Source: DYFT01 sp041695085 | GTDB lineage: Bacteria > Bacteroidota > Ignavibacteria > UBA10030 | Direction of reading: 5' to 3' | Length of the DNA: 64,000 bases | Assembly (NCBI GenBank): GCA_041695085.1 | Contig: JBGFRO010000037.1 | Location: 1-64,000, forward strand | Shown here: one piece after another, positions 35,214 through 45,394 of the stretch | Position numbering within the stretch: the stretch's first letter is position 1 | Layout of the letters: each line of letters begins with the position of its first letter | Made by a program: the position numbers and the translations under genes | Notes under the pieces: generated by a model | Databases searched by the model: none | Seen by the model: the letters and a program-made list of their open reading frames with translations, nothing else | What the model was told of the DNA's origin: nothing

Positions 35214-35446
35214 CTACGCCCGGCCTCTGCCCTCGATGCCAAACGCAGCGTTCCAATGAGCATTCTGACCGAGCTTACGCGAGAAGCGCCTTGTAAAGAG
35301 AGCATCGCAACACAATAGCTCACCGTCCAATATCTCTCCCTTTTTCGACTTTCCTCTCCGCAATTCCCGTTTTTCAGGTTTTTCCCCAAGCAGTCCTCAG
35401 GTCTTTACCCGATTGTTGCTGAGAGCGGGTTCGCCTACTATACAGG

Positions 35447-37381
35447 GTGAAACCGACGCGGCCTGATACAACTTTTCAACGCAGTATGGCGGTAAACTTT
35501 GAAAGGCTTCTCGTCACCGAATCGCCCGACGCTCTCGTCGTGACGGATCCGAAGGGTACCATTCTGTACTGGAACGACAGTGCGGAAAACATCTTCGGAT
35601 ACAACAAAGCGGAAGCCGTCGGGAAATCCCTCAACGACCTCATCGTTCCCCCCGACCGCCTCTCCGAGGAAGAAACCATTCTTGCCAAAGCCGCCGAGCG
35701 CGGCGTTGCCACCCTCGAAACGGTACGCAAGCGAAAGGACGGATCGCTCGTGTACCTGGATGTTTCAACAAAAGCGATCCGCAATACCGAAGGCAAGATT
35801 GAACTTTTCGTCTCAACCAAGAAGGATGTTACCGATTTGAAAGTGCGGCGCGACGCGAAGGTCATTGCCGCGCGGTACGGTGAGTTGCTCGAATCCACGC
35901 CGGATGGAATTGTTATGGTGAAGCCGACAGGGCGGATTGTGATCGCGAACTCCCAGGCAGAACGGCTGTTCGGCTACGAGCGGGGTGAATTGCAGGGTAA
36001 ATTGGTGGAGGAGCTACTGCCCAAGCGCTTTCGCGGCGTTCACGTGACACATCGGGCGGACTATTTTGCCTCGCCACGAACGCGACCGATGGGGGCTGGA
36101 CTTCAACTCTTTGGTTTGCGGAAAAACGGCAGCGAGTTCCCCGTGGAGATCAGTCTCAGTCCACTCAAGACGGACGAAGGGACGCTGGTCATGAGCGCGA
36201 TTCGAGACATCACAGAGCGCGTGAAGGCGGAAGCGAAATTCAGGGGGCTGTTGGAATCCGCACCCGACGCCGTCGTGATCGTGAATCGGCAAGGAGAGAT
36301 CGTGCTTGTCAATTCGCAAACAGAAAACGTGTTCGGCTACGAGCGACGAGAGTTGCTGGGACAGAGTGTCGAGGTGCTTATCCCCGAACGGTTTCAGGCG
36401 ATGCACATGCAGCACCGCACGGGCTATTTTGGCGATCTACGGGTGCGCGGAATGGGTGCAGGCTTAGAGCTGTACGGCCGGAGGAAAGATGGAACGGAGT
36501 TCCCCGTCGAAATCAGTTTGAGTCCGCTCGAAACTGAAGAAGGCGTGTTGGTCTCCGCCGCAGTGCGAGACATTACCGAGCGCAAAGTGCAGGAACAGCT
36601 CCGCCGGGCCGAGTTAGAGGAACAGAATCGGCGCATCCAGGAGGCAACGCGACTCAAGAGCGAGTTCCTCGCCAACATGTCGCACGAACTTCGCACGCCG
36701 CTCAACAGCATCATCGGGTTCTCAGAGTTTCTCATTGACGAAAAATCGGGCTCTCTCAATCCGAAGCAGAAGGAGTACCTGAACGATATTCTCGAAAGCG
36801 GCAGACATCTGCTGCAGCTCATCAATGACGTTCTTGATCTCGCCAAAATCGAAGCGGGCAAGATGGAACTGACTGTGGAAGAGTTTTCCCTGCGAAAAGC
36901 GATCAGCGAAGTTTCTTCCATTATCAGACCCATGATCAAACAAAAGCATCTGAACTTTACTCTTCACGCCACAAATGAGGTCGACAGCGTACGACTCGAC
37001 CAACAAAAAGTGAAACAGATTCTCTACAATCTACTCTCGAATGCGGCGAAGTTCACGAACGAAGGGGGAAGAATTGACGTCATGGTCCGCCCGCTCAACG
37101 TGCACGAGCTGCAGATTGACGTCACCGATACCGGCATCGGCATACGGCCCGAAGATCGCAACAAGCTGTTTGTGGAATTCCAGCAGTTGGACAGCGGCGC
37201 CGACCGAAAGTACCAGGGGACCGGCTTAGGACTTGCGCTTACGAAACGTCTTGTTGAGCTAATGCGGGGGTCCATCACAGTCGAAAGCGAGCCGGGGAAA
37301 GGCTCAACATTCAGTGTCCGGTTGCCTAAGAGAATTAGTTCAGAGCGGGTAGAATCAGGGATTCGCTCTACAGCGAAATAA
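35447..37381 (+). CDS. Cytoplasmic triple-PAS sensor histidine kinase
   Basis: A 644-residue protein without transmembrane helices: PAS domains at about 20-130, 140-260 and 260-385, HisKA with H413 (FLANMSHELRTPLNSIIGFSEFL), and HATPase (NLLSNAAKFTNEGG; DTGIGIRPEDRNKLF; GTGLGLALTKRLVELMRG). The second and third PAS units are close internal duplicates (shared GAGLxLxGxRKxGxEFPVEISLSPL). GTG 35447 or ATG 35486 may be the start. A single-domain receiver follows after 3 bases. Confidence 0.9.
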   Translation: MKPTRPDTTFQRSMAVNFERLLVTESPDALVVTDPKGTILYWNDSAENIFGYNKAEAVGKSLNDLIVPPDRLSEEETILAKAAERGVATLETVRKRKDGSLVYLDVSTKAIRNTEGKIELFVSTKKDVTDLKVRRDAKVIAARYGELLESTPDGIVMVKPTGRIVIANSQAERLFGYERGELQGKLVEELLPKRFRGVHVTHRADYFASPRTRPMGAGLQLFGLRKNGSEFPVEISLSPLKTDEGTLVMSAIRDITERVKAEAKFRGLLESAPDAVVIVNRQGEIVLVNSQTENVFGYERRELLGQSVEVLIPERFQAMHMQHRTGYFGDLRVRGMGAGLELYGRRKDGTEFPVEISLSPLETEEGVLVSAAVRDITERKVQEQLRRAELEEQNRRIQEATRLKSEFLANMSHELRTPLNSIIGFSEFLIDEKSGSLNPKQKEYLNDILESGRHLLQLINDVLDLAKIEAGKMELTVEEFSLRKAISEVSSIIRPMIKQKHLNFTLHATNEVDSVRLDQQKVKQILYNLLSNAAKFTNEGGRIDVMVRPLNVHELQIDVTDTGIGIRPEDRNKLFVEFQQLDSGADRKYQGTGLGLALTKRLVELMRGSITVESEPGKGSTFSVRLPKRISSERVESGIRSTAK

Positions 37382-37384
37382 CCC

Positions 37385-37771
37385 ATGCTGGCAAACATTC
37401 TGGTCGTTGACGACAATCCCTCAAACCTCAAGCTCGCCTGTGACGTCTTGGCCGCGGCGGGCTACCGTGTTCATCGCGCAATGAATGCGAACGAGGCTCT
37501 TGAGATTCTCAAGAATCAAACGATCCAGTTGATTCTGATGGACATCGAGTTGCCCGGAACGGATGGACTCACGCTCACCCGCCAGCTCAAAGCGGATGCT
37601 TCAACGCGACAGATCCCCGTTATTGCGCTGACGGCCTTTGCTATGAAGGGGGATGAAGAACGAGTGTTGCAGGCCGGATGCGACGGCTACATCACCAAGC
37701 CCATTAACACCCGGCAACTGCCGCGGCAGGTGGAGCAGTTCTTATCCGCCGACGCGAGTGATCAACAATGA
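37385..37771 (+). CDS. Single-domain response regulator (CheY/DivK-like)
   Basis: A 128-residue receiver with D9-D10, phospho-acceptor D53 (LILMDIELPG), Thr (VIALTAFAMKG) and Lys (GYITKPI). It has no output domain, so it likely shuttles phosphate between the flanking kinases. Confidence 0.92.
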   Translation: MLANILVVDDNPSNLKLACDVLAAAGYRVHRAMNANEALEILKNQTIQLILMDIELPGTDGLTLTRQLKADASTRQIPVIALTAFAMKGDEERVLQAGCDGYITKPINTRQLPRQVEQFLSADASDQQ

Positions 37772-37784
37772 CTGAAGGAGCGGT

Positions 37785-40700
37785 ATGAAGGGAAGCAGGA
37801 AGAACGCAGATCAAAGCACACCGTACACCGTTCTCATCGCAGACGACAACAAGGCTGATCGCAAGCTCCTCCGTGCACAACTTGAAGCAGGGGGTTATTG
37901 CGTGCTCGATGCGGAAAACGGTTTCGAAGGTCTACAGCTGCTTCAGACACACGCGGTTGATGCTGTGATTTCCGATATCCTGATGCCGAAATTAGACGGG
38001 TTCAACTTCTGCTTCGAAATCCGTCATCAAAAACGGTTCGCCACCCTCCCCTTCATCATTTACAGCGCCACCTACACGTCGCCAGCCGATATCAAGATCT
38101 CATCCGAAATCGGCGTTGACAAACATCTCAAGAAACCTGCAAGGGCTACGGTCATTCTCGAAGCGCTCCGCGAAGTACTCAGCGACCCAAAGTATCGCGA
38201 ACCACGCAAGGTCAAGCAAGAACAAAAAGCCGAGTTGTTTGTGGAATACAACGCGTGGTTGGTGACAAAGTTGGAGGAGAAGAATATCGAACTCGGGCAA
38301 CGGACTGAACAGCTTGAGCGCGTCCTGCAGGAGCGGCTCGCGCTGGAGGAGCGTTTGCGCCAGAGCGAGGAGCGCTTTCGCGCCCTCACGGAACACAGTC
38401 CCGACGGCGTCGCGTTGCTGAGCCCGGAGGGACTCATCCTCTACGAATCGCCATCCGTCACGCGCATCTTAGGGTACGCACCCGGCGAACTCCTTGGCCG
38501 TAACGCGTTCGAGCTCATGCACCCTGAGGACATCCCAAAAGTGCAACCGCTCTTTGCCCAGCTCCTCTCTTCACCGGGTAACGTCAGGCAAGCTGAATAC
38601 CGGTACCTGCACAAGGATGGCTCCTGGCGCTGGATTGACGGAACCGGAGCCAATCTGCTTCACCTTCCTTCCGTTCATGCTATCGTTACCAATTTTCACG
38701 ACGTCACCGACCGGAGAGAGGCAGAGGAGCAATTGAAGCGCGCGGAAGAGAGGTACCGTGCGATCTTTAACAATGCCACCGTTGGAATTTTCCAGACTAC
38801 GCCATCCGGACAGTTCATCACGGCCAATCCTGCCATGGCGCGCACCCTAGGTTATGATTCGCCCGAAGAACTTATCCGCGAGCGGCGAAACATCGCGCAA
38901 GAAGGATACGTCGATCCTAACCTCCGCACTGTGTTCCAAGAGTTGATGGAAGCGGAGGGAGAAGTCGTCGGATTTGAGTATGAGGTGTATCGGAAAGACG
39001 GGAGAAAGATTTGGGTGGCAGAAAGTGCTCATGCGATTCGCAATGCAGCGGGGGAGATTTTGTATTACGAGGGTTTTTTCGAGGATATCACCGAGCGGAA
39101 ACGAGCCGAGGAGAAATTACGCGAAAGTGAGGAACAATTCCGCCAGATTGCGGAAACCATCAATCAAGTCTTCTGGATGACAGACCCCCAAAAGAATCGG
39201 TTGCTCTACGTTAGTCCTGCATACGAACAGATTTGGGGAGGAACGCTTCGTGAGGTTTATGAATCACCAACAAGTTGGTTAGCCGCTGTCCATCACGAAG
39301 ACCGGCCGCGCTTGCAAGAAGCGGCACTTACCAAGCAGGTTCAGGGTACCTACGATGAAGTCTATCGCATCGTCCGTCCCGACGGCAGTGTACGATGGAT
39401 ACACGACCGTGGATTTCCGGTAAAGAATGCGGCTGGTGAAGTCTATCGGGTTACCGGAGTTGCCGAAGATATCACGCCGGTCAAAGAGGCAGATGATGCG
39501 CTTCGTCAGAGCGAGCAACGGTATCGAACACTCGTCGAAACGATGACTGAAGGCATCGTGCAGGTCTCGAACGAGGCTGTCATCCAGTTTGTAAACGACC
39601 GCTTCTGCGAAATGGTTGGTTATAGGCGTGAAGAGTTGATTGGAAAGGTAGATATTGACCTTCTTGTCTGTTCGGAAGATCGTCCCCTTGTTCTCGAAAA
39701 GAATCGGCTCCGTCAACAAGGGGTTTCCGACCGGTACGAACTCCGGCTGAGAAAAAAATCGGGTGAGTTGCTCTGGACGCTCGTGAGCGCCACTCCCGTC
39801 ACGGACGCGAGCGGAACAGTCATCGGCTCCATTGGGACATTGACCGACATTACCCTGCTTAAGCACCATGAAGAGCAAATCCGTCAGCAGGCATCACTGT
39901 TGGAGATCACCCCAAGTGCTATCCTCGTGCGCGACTTAGAGCATACGATCAAGTACTGGAATCGGGGTGCAGAGCGGCTCTACGGCTGGACTCGCGACGA
40001 AGCCGTAGGCCGAAATGTCCTTGAGTTGCTTTACACCATGGAAGAGCTGCCGAAGTTCAAAGAAGCACAGCGCAGGGTCATGCAGGAGGGGCAGTGGTCG
40101 GGCGAATTGAAACATCGCACACGACCCGGTAAAGAGGTGTTCGTTCATTCGGTTTGGACGTTGATGCGGGATGAACGGGGTGTTCCACGTTCTGTGCTGG
40201 TTGTCAACACGGATATCACGGAAAAGAAAACACTCCAAGAGCGATTGATCCGAGCACAGAGGCTTGAGAGCATCGGGACGTTGGCCGGCGGCATCGCGCA
40301 CGATTTTAACAACATTCTGGGGATTATTCTGGGGCATTTGTACGTCATCGAGAAACAGCTGGAGGGGATTTCTGAGGCGGCTGGCGCCCAAAAGAGTCTG
40401 GACGCCATCCAGGAAGCAGCCACCCGCGGAACAACACTCGTCAAACAGCTCCTGACGTTTGCACGGAAAACCGAAACAGTATTCGAATCGGTTCTCATCA
40501 ATGATCTCGTCACCGACCTTCTCAAGCTCCTGACAGAGACCTTTCCAAAGACCATTACCATCAAAGCGCACCTTGGAAGAAATCTCCCTCCCATTCTGGG
40601 CGATAACAATCAGCTTCATCAGGTTCTCCTCAATCTTTGTGTCAATGCGCGCGATGCCATGCCTTCCGGCGGGATCCTCGAACTTTCAACATCGGTTGTT

Positions 40701-41405
40701 TCTCACAGTGTCATCAAAGCGAAATGGGGTGAAGCTCCCGTGCCGGAATACATCATGATCACTGTTGCTGATACCGGAATCGGCATGGATGAGGAGACGA
40801 TGTCCCATATCTTTGAACCATTCTTTTCCACGAAGGAGGTGGGGAAAGGAACGGGGCTGGGGCTTGCAACGAGCCACGGCATTGTCGAGAGTCATAACGG
40901 CTTCATCGATGTGGAAAGCGAGAAGGGAAGGGGAACGGCCTTCAAGATCTATTTGCCTGTACAACCCCGCACCGTTGTGGGAAAAGAGAAAGCGCGTGAT
41001 GATCTCGATGAGATTCCTGGCGGGGATGAGGTCCTCTTGCTCATAGAAGACGAAGAGCCAATGCGCGAATTGGTGAAGAGCCTGCTTGAAAGCAAAGGGT
41101 ATACCGTCCTTGTCGCGGAGAACGGTCGCGAAGGTATTCAGCGCTTTGCTGAACATCAAAAAGAGATCGCCTTAGTTCTCAGTGATATGGGACTTCCCAA
41201 GCTCAGCGGTGAGAATGTCTTTTATCATCTCCGTCAATTGAAGCCAACAGTACCCGTCATTATTGCGAGTGGATATCTCGACTCAAACGTCAAGTCCAAA
41301 CTGTTCCAGGATGGGATGACCGATTTCTTGCAGAAACCTTACCATCCGGCGAAGGTTCTTCGAACGATCCGAGCGGCATTGGACAAAAGAAAAGTGATCC
41401 GGTAG
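37785..41405 (+). CDS. Large hybrid kinase: REC - multiple PAS - HisKA/HATPase - REC
   Basis: A 1206-residue cytoplasmic protein. An N-terminal receiver (D64 in DAVISDILMPKLDG) is followed by a coiled linker and five or six PAS/PAC units (about 190-815). HisKA follows with H839 (GTLAGGIAHDFNNILGIILG), then HATPase (DTGIGMDEETMSHIFEPFFSTKEVGKGTGLGLA), then a C-terminal receiver (D1134 in VLSDMGLPKLSG). With receivers at both ends it can receive and pass on phosphate. Some PAS units show the W-R-W/D pattern of the PAS_3 class (KDGSWRWIDG; PDGSVRWIHD). It closes a block with the preceding kinase and receiver; no DNA-binding output gene follows. Confidence 0.9.
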   Translation: MKGSRKNADQSTPYTVLIADDNKADRKLLRAQLEAGGYCVLDAENGFEGLQLLQTHAVDAVISDILMPKLDGFNFCFEIRHQKRFATLPFIIYSATYTSPADIKISSEIGVDKHLKKPARATVILEALREVLSDPKYREPRKVKQEQKAELFVEYNAWLVTKLEEKNIELGQRTEQLERVLQERLALEERLRQSEERFRALTEHSPDGVALLSPEGLILYESPSVTRILGYAPGELLGRNAFELMHPEDIPKVQPLFAQLLSSPGNVRQAEYRYLHKDGSWRWIDGTGANLLHLPSVHAIVTNFHDVTDRREAEEQLKRAEERYRAIFNNATVGIFQTTPSGQFITANPAMARTLGYDSPEELIRERRNIAQEGYVDPNLRTVFQELMEAEGEVVGFEYEVYRKDGRKIWVAESAHAIRNAAGEILYYEGFFEDITERKRAEEKLRESEEQFRQIAETINQVFWMTDPQKNRLLYVSPAYEQIWGGTLREVYESPTSWLAAVHHEDRPRLQEAALTKQVQGTYDEVYRIVRPDGSVRWIHDRGFPVKNAAGEVYRVTGVAEDITPVKEADDALRQSEQRYRTLVETMTEGIVQVSNEAVIQFVNDRFCEMVGYRREELIGKVDIDLLVCSEDRPLVLEKNRLRQQGVSDRYELRLRKKSGELLWTLVSATPVTDASGTVIGSIGTLTDITLLKHHEEQIRQQASLLEITPSAILVRDLEHTIKYWNRGAERLYGWTRDEAVGRNVLELLYTMEELPKFKEAQRRVMQEGQWSGELKHRTRPGKEVFVHSVWTLMRDERGVPRSVLVVNTDITEKKTLQERLIRAQRLESIGTLAGGIAHDFNNILGIILGHLYVIEKQLEGISEAAGAQKSLDAIQEAATRGTTLVKQLLTFARKTETVFESVLINDLVTDLLKLLTETFPKTITIKAHLGRNLPPILGDNNQLHQVLLNLCVNARDAMPSGGILELSTSVVSHSVIKAKWGEAPVPEYIMITVADTGIGMDEETMSHIFEPFFSTKEVGKGTGLGLATSHGIVESHNGFIDVESEKGRGTAFKIYLPVQPRTVVGKEKARDDLDEIPGGDEVLLLIEDEEPMRELVKSLLESKGYTVLVAENGREGIQRFAEHQKEIALVLSDMGLPKLSGENVFYHLRQLKPTVPVIIASGYLDSNVKSKLFQDGMTDFLQKPYHPAKVLRTIRAALDKRKVIR

Positions 41406-41431
41406 TACCCTCCGTTCTTCGAGGTTCCCAA

Positions 41432-41887
41432 CCTCAAATCCGATTTAGAGAGTCGTGAGAACTTAAGTGGAGCAAGCGGGAGGATGTCGAAATCACAGCC
41501 CGCGGGTTGGAAAGCGATGGCGTGCGTTTAATTCTTGGCGCACTCCCGTGTCACGTCCATCACCTCCTTCCGCAGATGCGCCAAGAATTGTGGGTGGTGT
41601 GGAGGAAGAGCCATCGCGTGCCTTTGATTTCGGCACGTTTTCTTTTGTGAGGCTATGCACAATGGAGGGCGAGAAGCCTTCTCGCCCACAGTGGTGTTGC
41701 GAAGACTGTCTGAATTCCTCAAAGCTCGAACTCGCACATCACGTCGATTGAACTTTTTGCATAGCCTCGAGAGGATTCTCTCGTTGCGGGTTCTGACGTT
41801 CACCTCTGCGGTGAAGAAGAGTGTGTCCATTTCGAACGGATGTAGTTCTGCGAACCTACGACAGAACACGCCTCTATGTCGGAATCA
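41432..41887 (+). repeat. Intergenic repeat family, copy C (456 bp, with insertion)
   Basis: Inverted relative to copy A and starting 27 bases after the hybrid kinase stop. It matches A throughout (CCTCAAATCCGATTTAGAGAGTCG at the start, TCGGAATCA at the end) but has about 93 extra bases around 41530-41615. As in copy A, the orientation matches that of the gene upstream. Confidence 0.8.
41530..41589. repeat. 60-bp hairpin element inserted in copy C
   Basis: Perfect 13-base terminal inverted repeats, AATTCTTGGCGCA (41530-41542) and TGCGCCAAGAATT (41577-41589). The flanking sequence is duplicated imperfectly on both sides of the extra DNA (GCGATGGCGTGCGTTT before, GCCATCGCGTGCCTTT after), as expected of an insertion. 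Confidence 0.6.
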
Positions 41888-42063
41888 AGGCCCAAGGCCT
41901 ACCTTCCGATTCTCTCCATTTTGCTTTATCTTCTCTGGCAACTCATAAGTAGGGGTGCAGGTGAACAAGGTCGCGACGGTGGAAGAGGCTGTCAAAGCCG
42001 TGGGCGACCAATTCGCGCCGAAGTACAAACAGATTACTTGCCAAACCTCTCTCAGGAAATGTC

Positions 42064-43707
<1,644 letters not shown>

Positions 43708-43724
43708 AGCGAGATGCTTGGTAA

Positions 43725-43947
43725 GTGGATATAAGTGGCTGCCGCATCGCAGGCATGACATCTACTGCAATGCCTAAGCTTACTCTATTTGCCATTCCTG
43801 CGCCAATGGCGTATATTCCCTATTACTGGCTCAAATCCGGACGGATTCTTCTCATGCTCTTCGCTTTTTCGAAGAGCGAACGATCCCGATCTCCCACGCG
43901 AACAATTGAAACAACTCCGAAAACTGGTTCAGGAGGAATTGAAATGA
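43725..43947 (+). pseudogene. Decayed RelE/HigB-type toxin
   Basis: One frame reads PKLTLFAIPAP then YYWLKSGRILLMLFAFSKSERS, the C-terminal half of a RelE-type toxin. After GAACGATCC the similarity continues only in the +1 frame as DLPREQLKQLRKLVQEELK, ending at TGA 43945-43947, which overlaps the antitoxin ATG (ATGA). So there is a single-base frameshift near 43888. The loop before YYWL (normally GKGKSGGARVI) is also shortened, and no N-terminal half is recognisable. The toxin is almost surely inactive. Confidence 0.65.
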
Positions 43948-44237
43948 AAAAAGAACTGTTTGCTGAATTGCTCAGCAGTGTCCGGAAGGGAGGAGCGATC
44001 CTCCGTGGACGCAAGAAAGCTGGTCGCGTATTCGATCTCTCAGACCCAGACGTAAAAGCTATCCGTGAACAGTTCAACCTTTCACAAGAAAAGTTTGCCC
44101 AACTGTTGGGAATCAGTGTGGCGACTCTCCGGAATTGGGAACAAAAGCGGCGTAAACCCGAAGGCGCCGCGCGAGTCTTACTCTGCGTCGCAGCCCGATA
44201 TCCAGAAGCAGTGCTCAACACCATCAACGCGGCATAG
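43944..44237 (+). CDS. XRE-family antitoxin (HigA-like)
   Basis: ATG 43944 follows AGGAGGAA; the longer frame from 43725 belongs to the toxin remnant. The 97-residue protein has a helix-turn-helix of XRE type (REQFNLSQEKFAQLLGISVATLRNWEQKRRKPEGAARVLLCVAARYP), as in antitoxins that bind their own promoter. It is complete although its toxin is broken. Confidence 0.83.
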   Translation: MKKELFAELLSSVRKGGAILRGRKKAGRVFDLSDPDVKAIREQFNLSQEKFAQLLGISVATLRNWEQKRRKPEGAARVLLCVAARYPEAVLNTINAA

Positions 44238-44316
44238 TTCTGAGAACGGTTCTTGCTTGTAATCATGTTGAAGGACGAATCTGTGCACATCCGCTCAATC
44301 CGTGTACTTCAGCGTC

Positions 44317-45312
44317 ATGAAAAAATTCACCCTTAAACCACTCCCGCATGACAACCTGCGGCTCATCCATCCGCAGAAGTTCGTCATCGACTACAAGAAC
44401 GAGCTGAATGCCGCGCAGTACGAAGCGGTCACATCGGTCAACGGTCCTCATTTGATCATTGCGGGAGCGGGCACGGGCAAGACGCGCACGATTGTCTATC
44501 GGGTTTCGTATCTGATCGAGCTGGGCGTGAAACCCTCTTCCATTTTACTGCTGACCTTCACGCGCAAGGCGGCATTCGAGATGATGCGCAGGGCGGCGAT
44601 GCTCCTCGACAGCCGATGCGAGCAGATCGCCGGCGGTACGTTCCATTCCTTCGCCAATAGTATCCTCCGCAAATATGCCGGCCACATCGGCTACGATGCC
44701 AACTTCACGATCCTGGATCAGACCGATGCGGAGGACGTTATCAACTTGATCCGTACCCGGCTGAAATTTGATACGAGAGAGAAACGGTTCCCGCGGAAGG
44801 AGGCGCTGTACGATCTCTACAGCCGGTGCATCAATACTCTTACCCCTCTCAAGGATCTCCTCGCACTGGATTATCCAAATTATCTTGAGCAGGAAGCGGA
44901 GATCCAGTCGGTTCACATAGCATACGTTCAATATAAGCATCAACACAATCTGATGGATTACGACGACCTCTTGCTGAATCTGACGGTGCTCTTGAAACAA
45001 CATGAGGCGGTGCGGGCGGCGTTGTCGGAGAAGTACAAGTACATTATGGTGGATGAGTATCAGGACACCAACAAATTGCAAGCCGAACTGGTGAAGCTTC
45101 TCACTTTCAAACATCAAAACGTGATGGTGGTGGGGGATGATGCGCAATGTATTTATTCGTTCCGTGGATCGACGATCCGCAACATCATGGAATTCCCGAA
45201 AGATTATCCCGGCTGTAAAGTAATCAAGTTAGAGGAGAACTACCGGAGCACGCAGCCCATTCTGAATCTGGCGAACGAAATTCTGAAAAGAGCCGCGATC
45301 AATGAAAAATGA
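44317..45312 (+). CDS. UvrD/Rep-type helicase, N-terminal part (gene interrupted)
   Basis: Residues from ATG 44317 include the Q motif (LNAAQYEAVT), Walker A GAGTGKT, motif Ia (LLTFTRKAA), motif Ib (GTFHSFANSILRKY), motif II as DEYQDTN, motif III (GDDAQCIYSFRG) and motif IV (LEENYRSTQPILNLANEI). The frame stops at TGA 45310 where an insertion begins. The remainder lies at 45392-46411 in another frame. Removing 85 bases (45310-45394) restores the run AINEK-YYKELYTKK. This half alone could bind ATP but not unwind DNA. Confidence 0.85.
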   Translation: MKKFTLKPLPHDNLRLIHPQKFVIDYKNELNAAQYEAVTSVNGPHLIIAGAGTGKTRTIVYRVSYLIELGVKPSSILLLTFTRKAAFEMMRRAAMLLDSRCEQIAGGTFHSFANSILRKYAGHIGYDANFTILDQTDAEDVINLIRTRLKFDTREKRFPRKEALYDLYSRCINTLTPLKDLLALDYPNYLEQEAEIQSVHIAYVQYKHQHNLMDYDDLLLNLTVLLKQHEAVRAALSEKYKYIMVDEYQDTNKLQAELVKLLTFKHQNVMVVGDDAQCIYSFRGSTIRNIMEFPKDYPGCKVIKLEENYRSTQPILNLANEILKRAAINEK

Positions 45313-45394
45313 AAAATTGAAAATGAAAAATCAAAAATTACAAAAGGGGGATCGTTTTTTCATTTTGCATTTTTTAATTTTTGATTGACCAATG
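45310..45394. mobile_element. 85-bp AT-rich MITE-like insertion splitting the helicase
   Basis: About 80% A+T in a ~52% G+C gene. It has 12-base inverted repeats AATCAAAAATTA (45329-45340) and TAATTTTTGATT (45375-45386), with tandem AATGAAAAAT-type units on the left and a GGGGG core. CAATG occurs at both edges (45299-45303 and 45390-45394), a possible 5-base target duplication, although the helicase reading frame is best restored by removing 45310-45394. Confidence 0.65.

Noticed and set aside
41955..42060. Short frame starting VNKVATVEEAVKAVGDQ, reminiscent of the start of CoA-transferases
   Set aside because: Similarity covers only about a dozen residues and the frame then runs into pgi in the wrong phase; at most a remnant.
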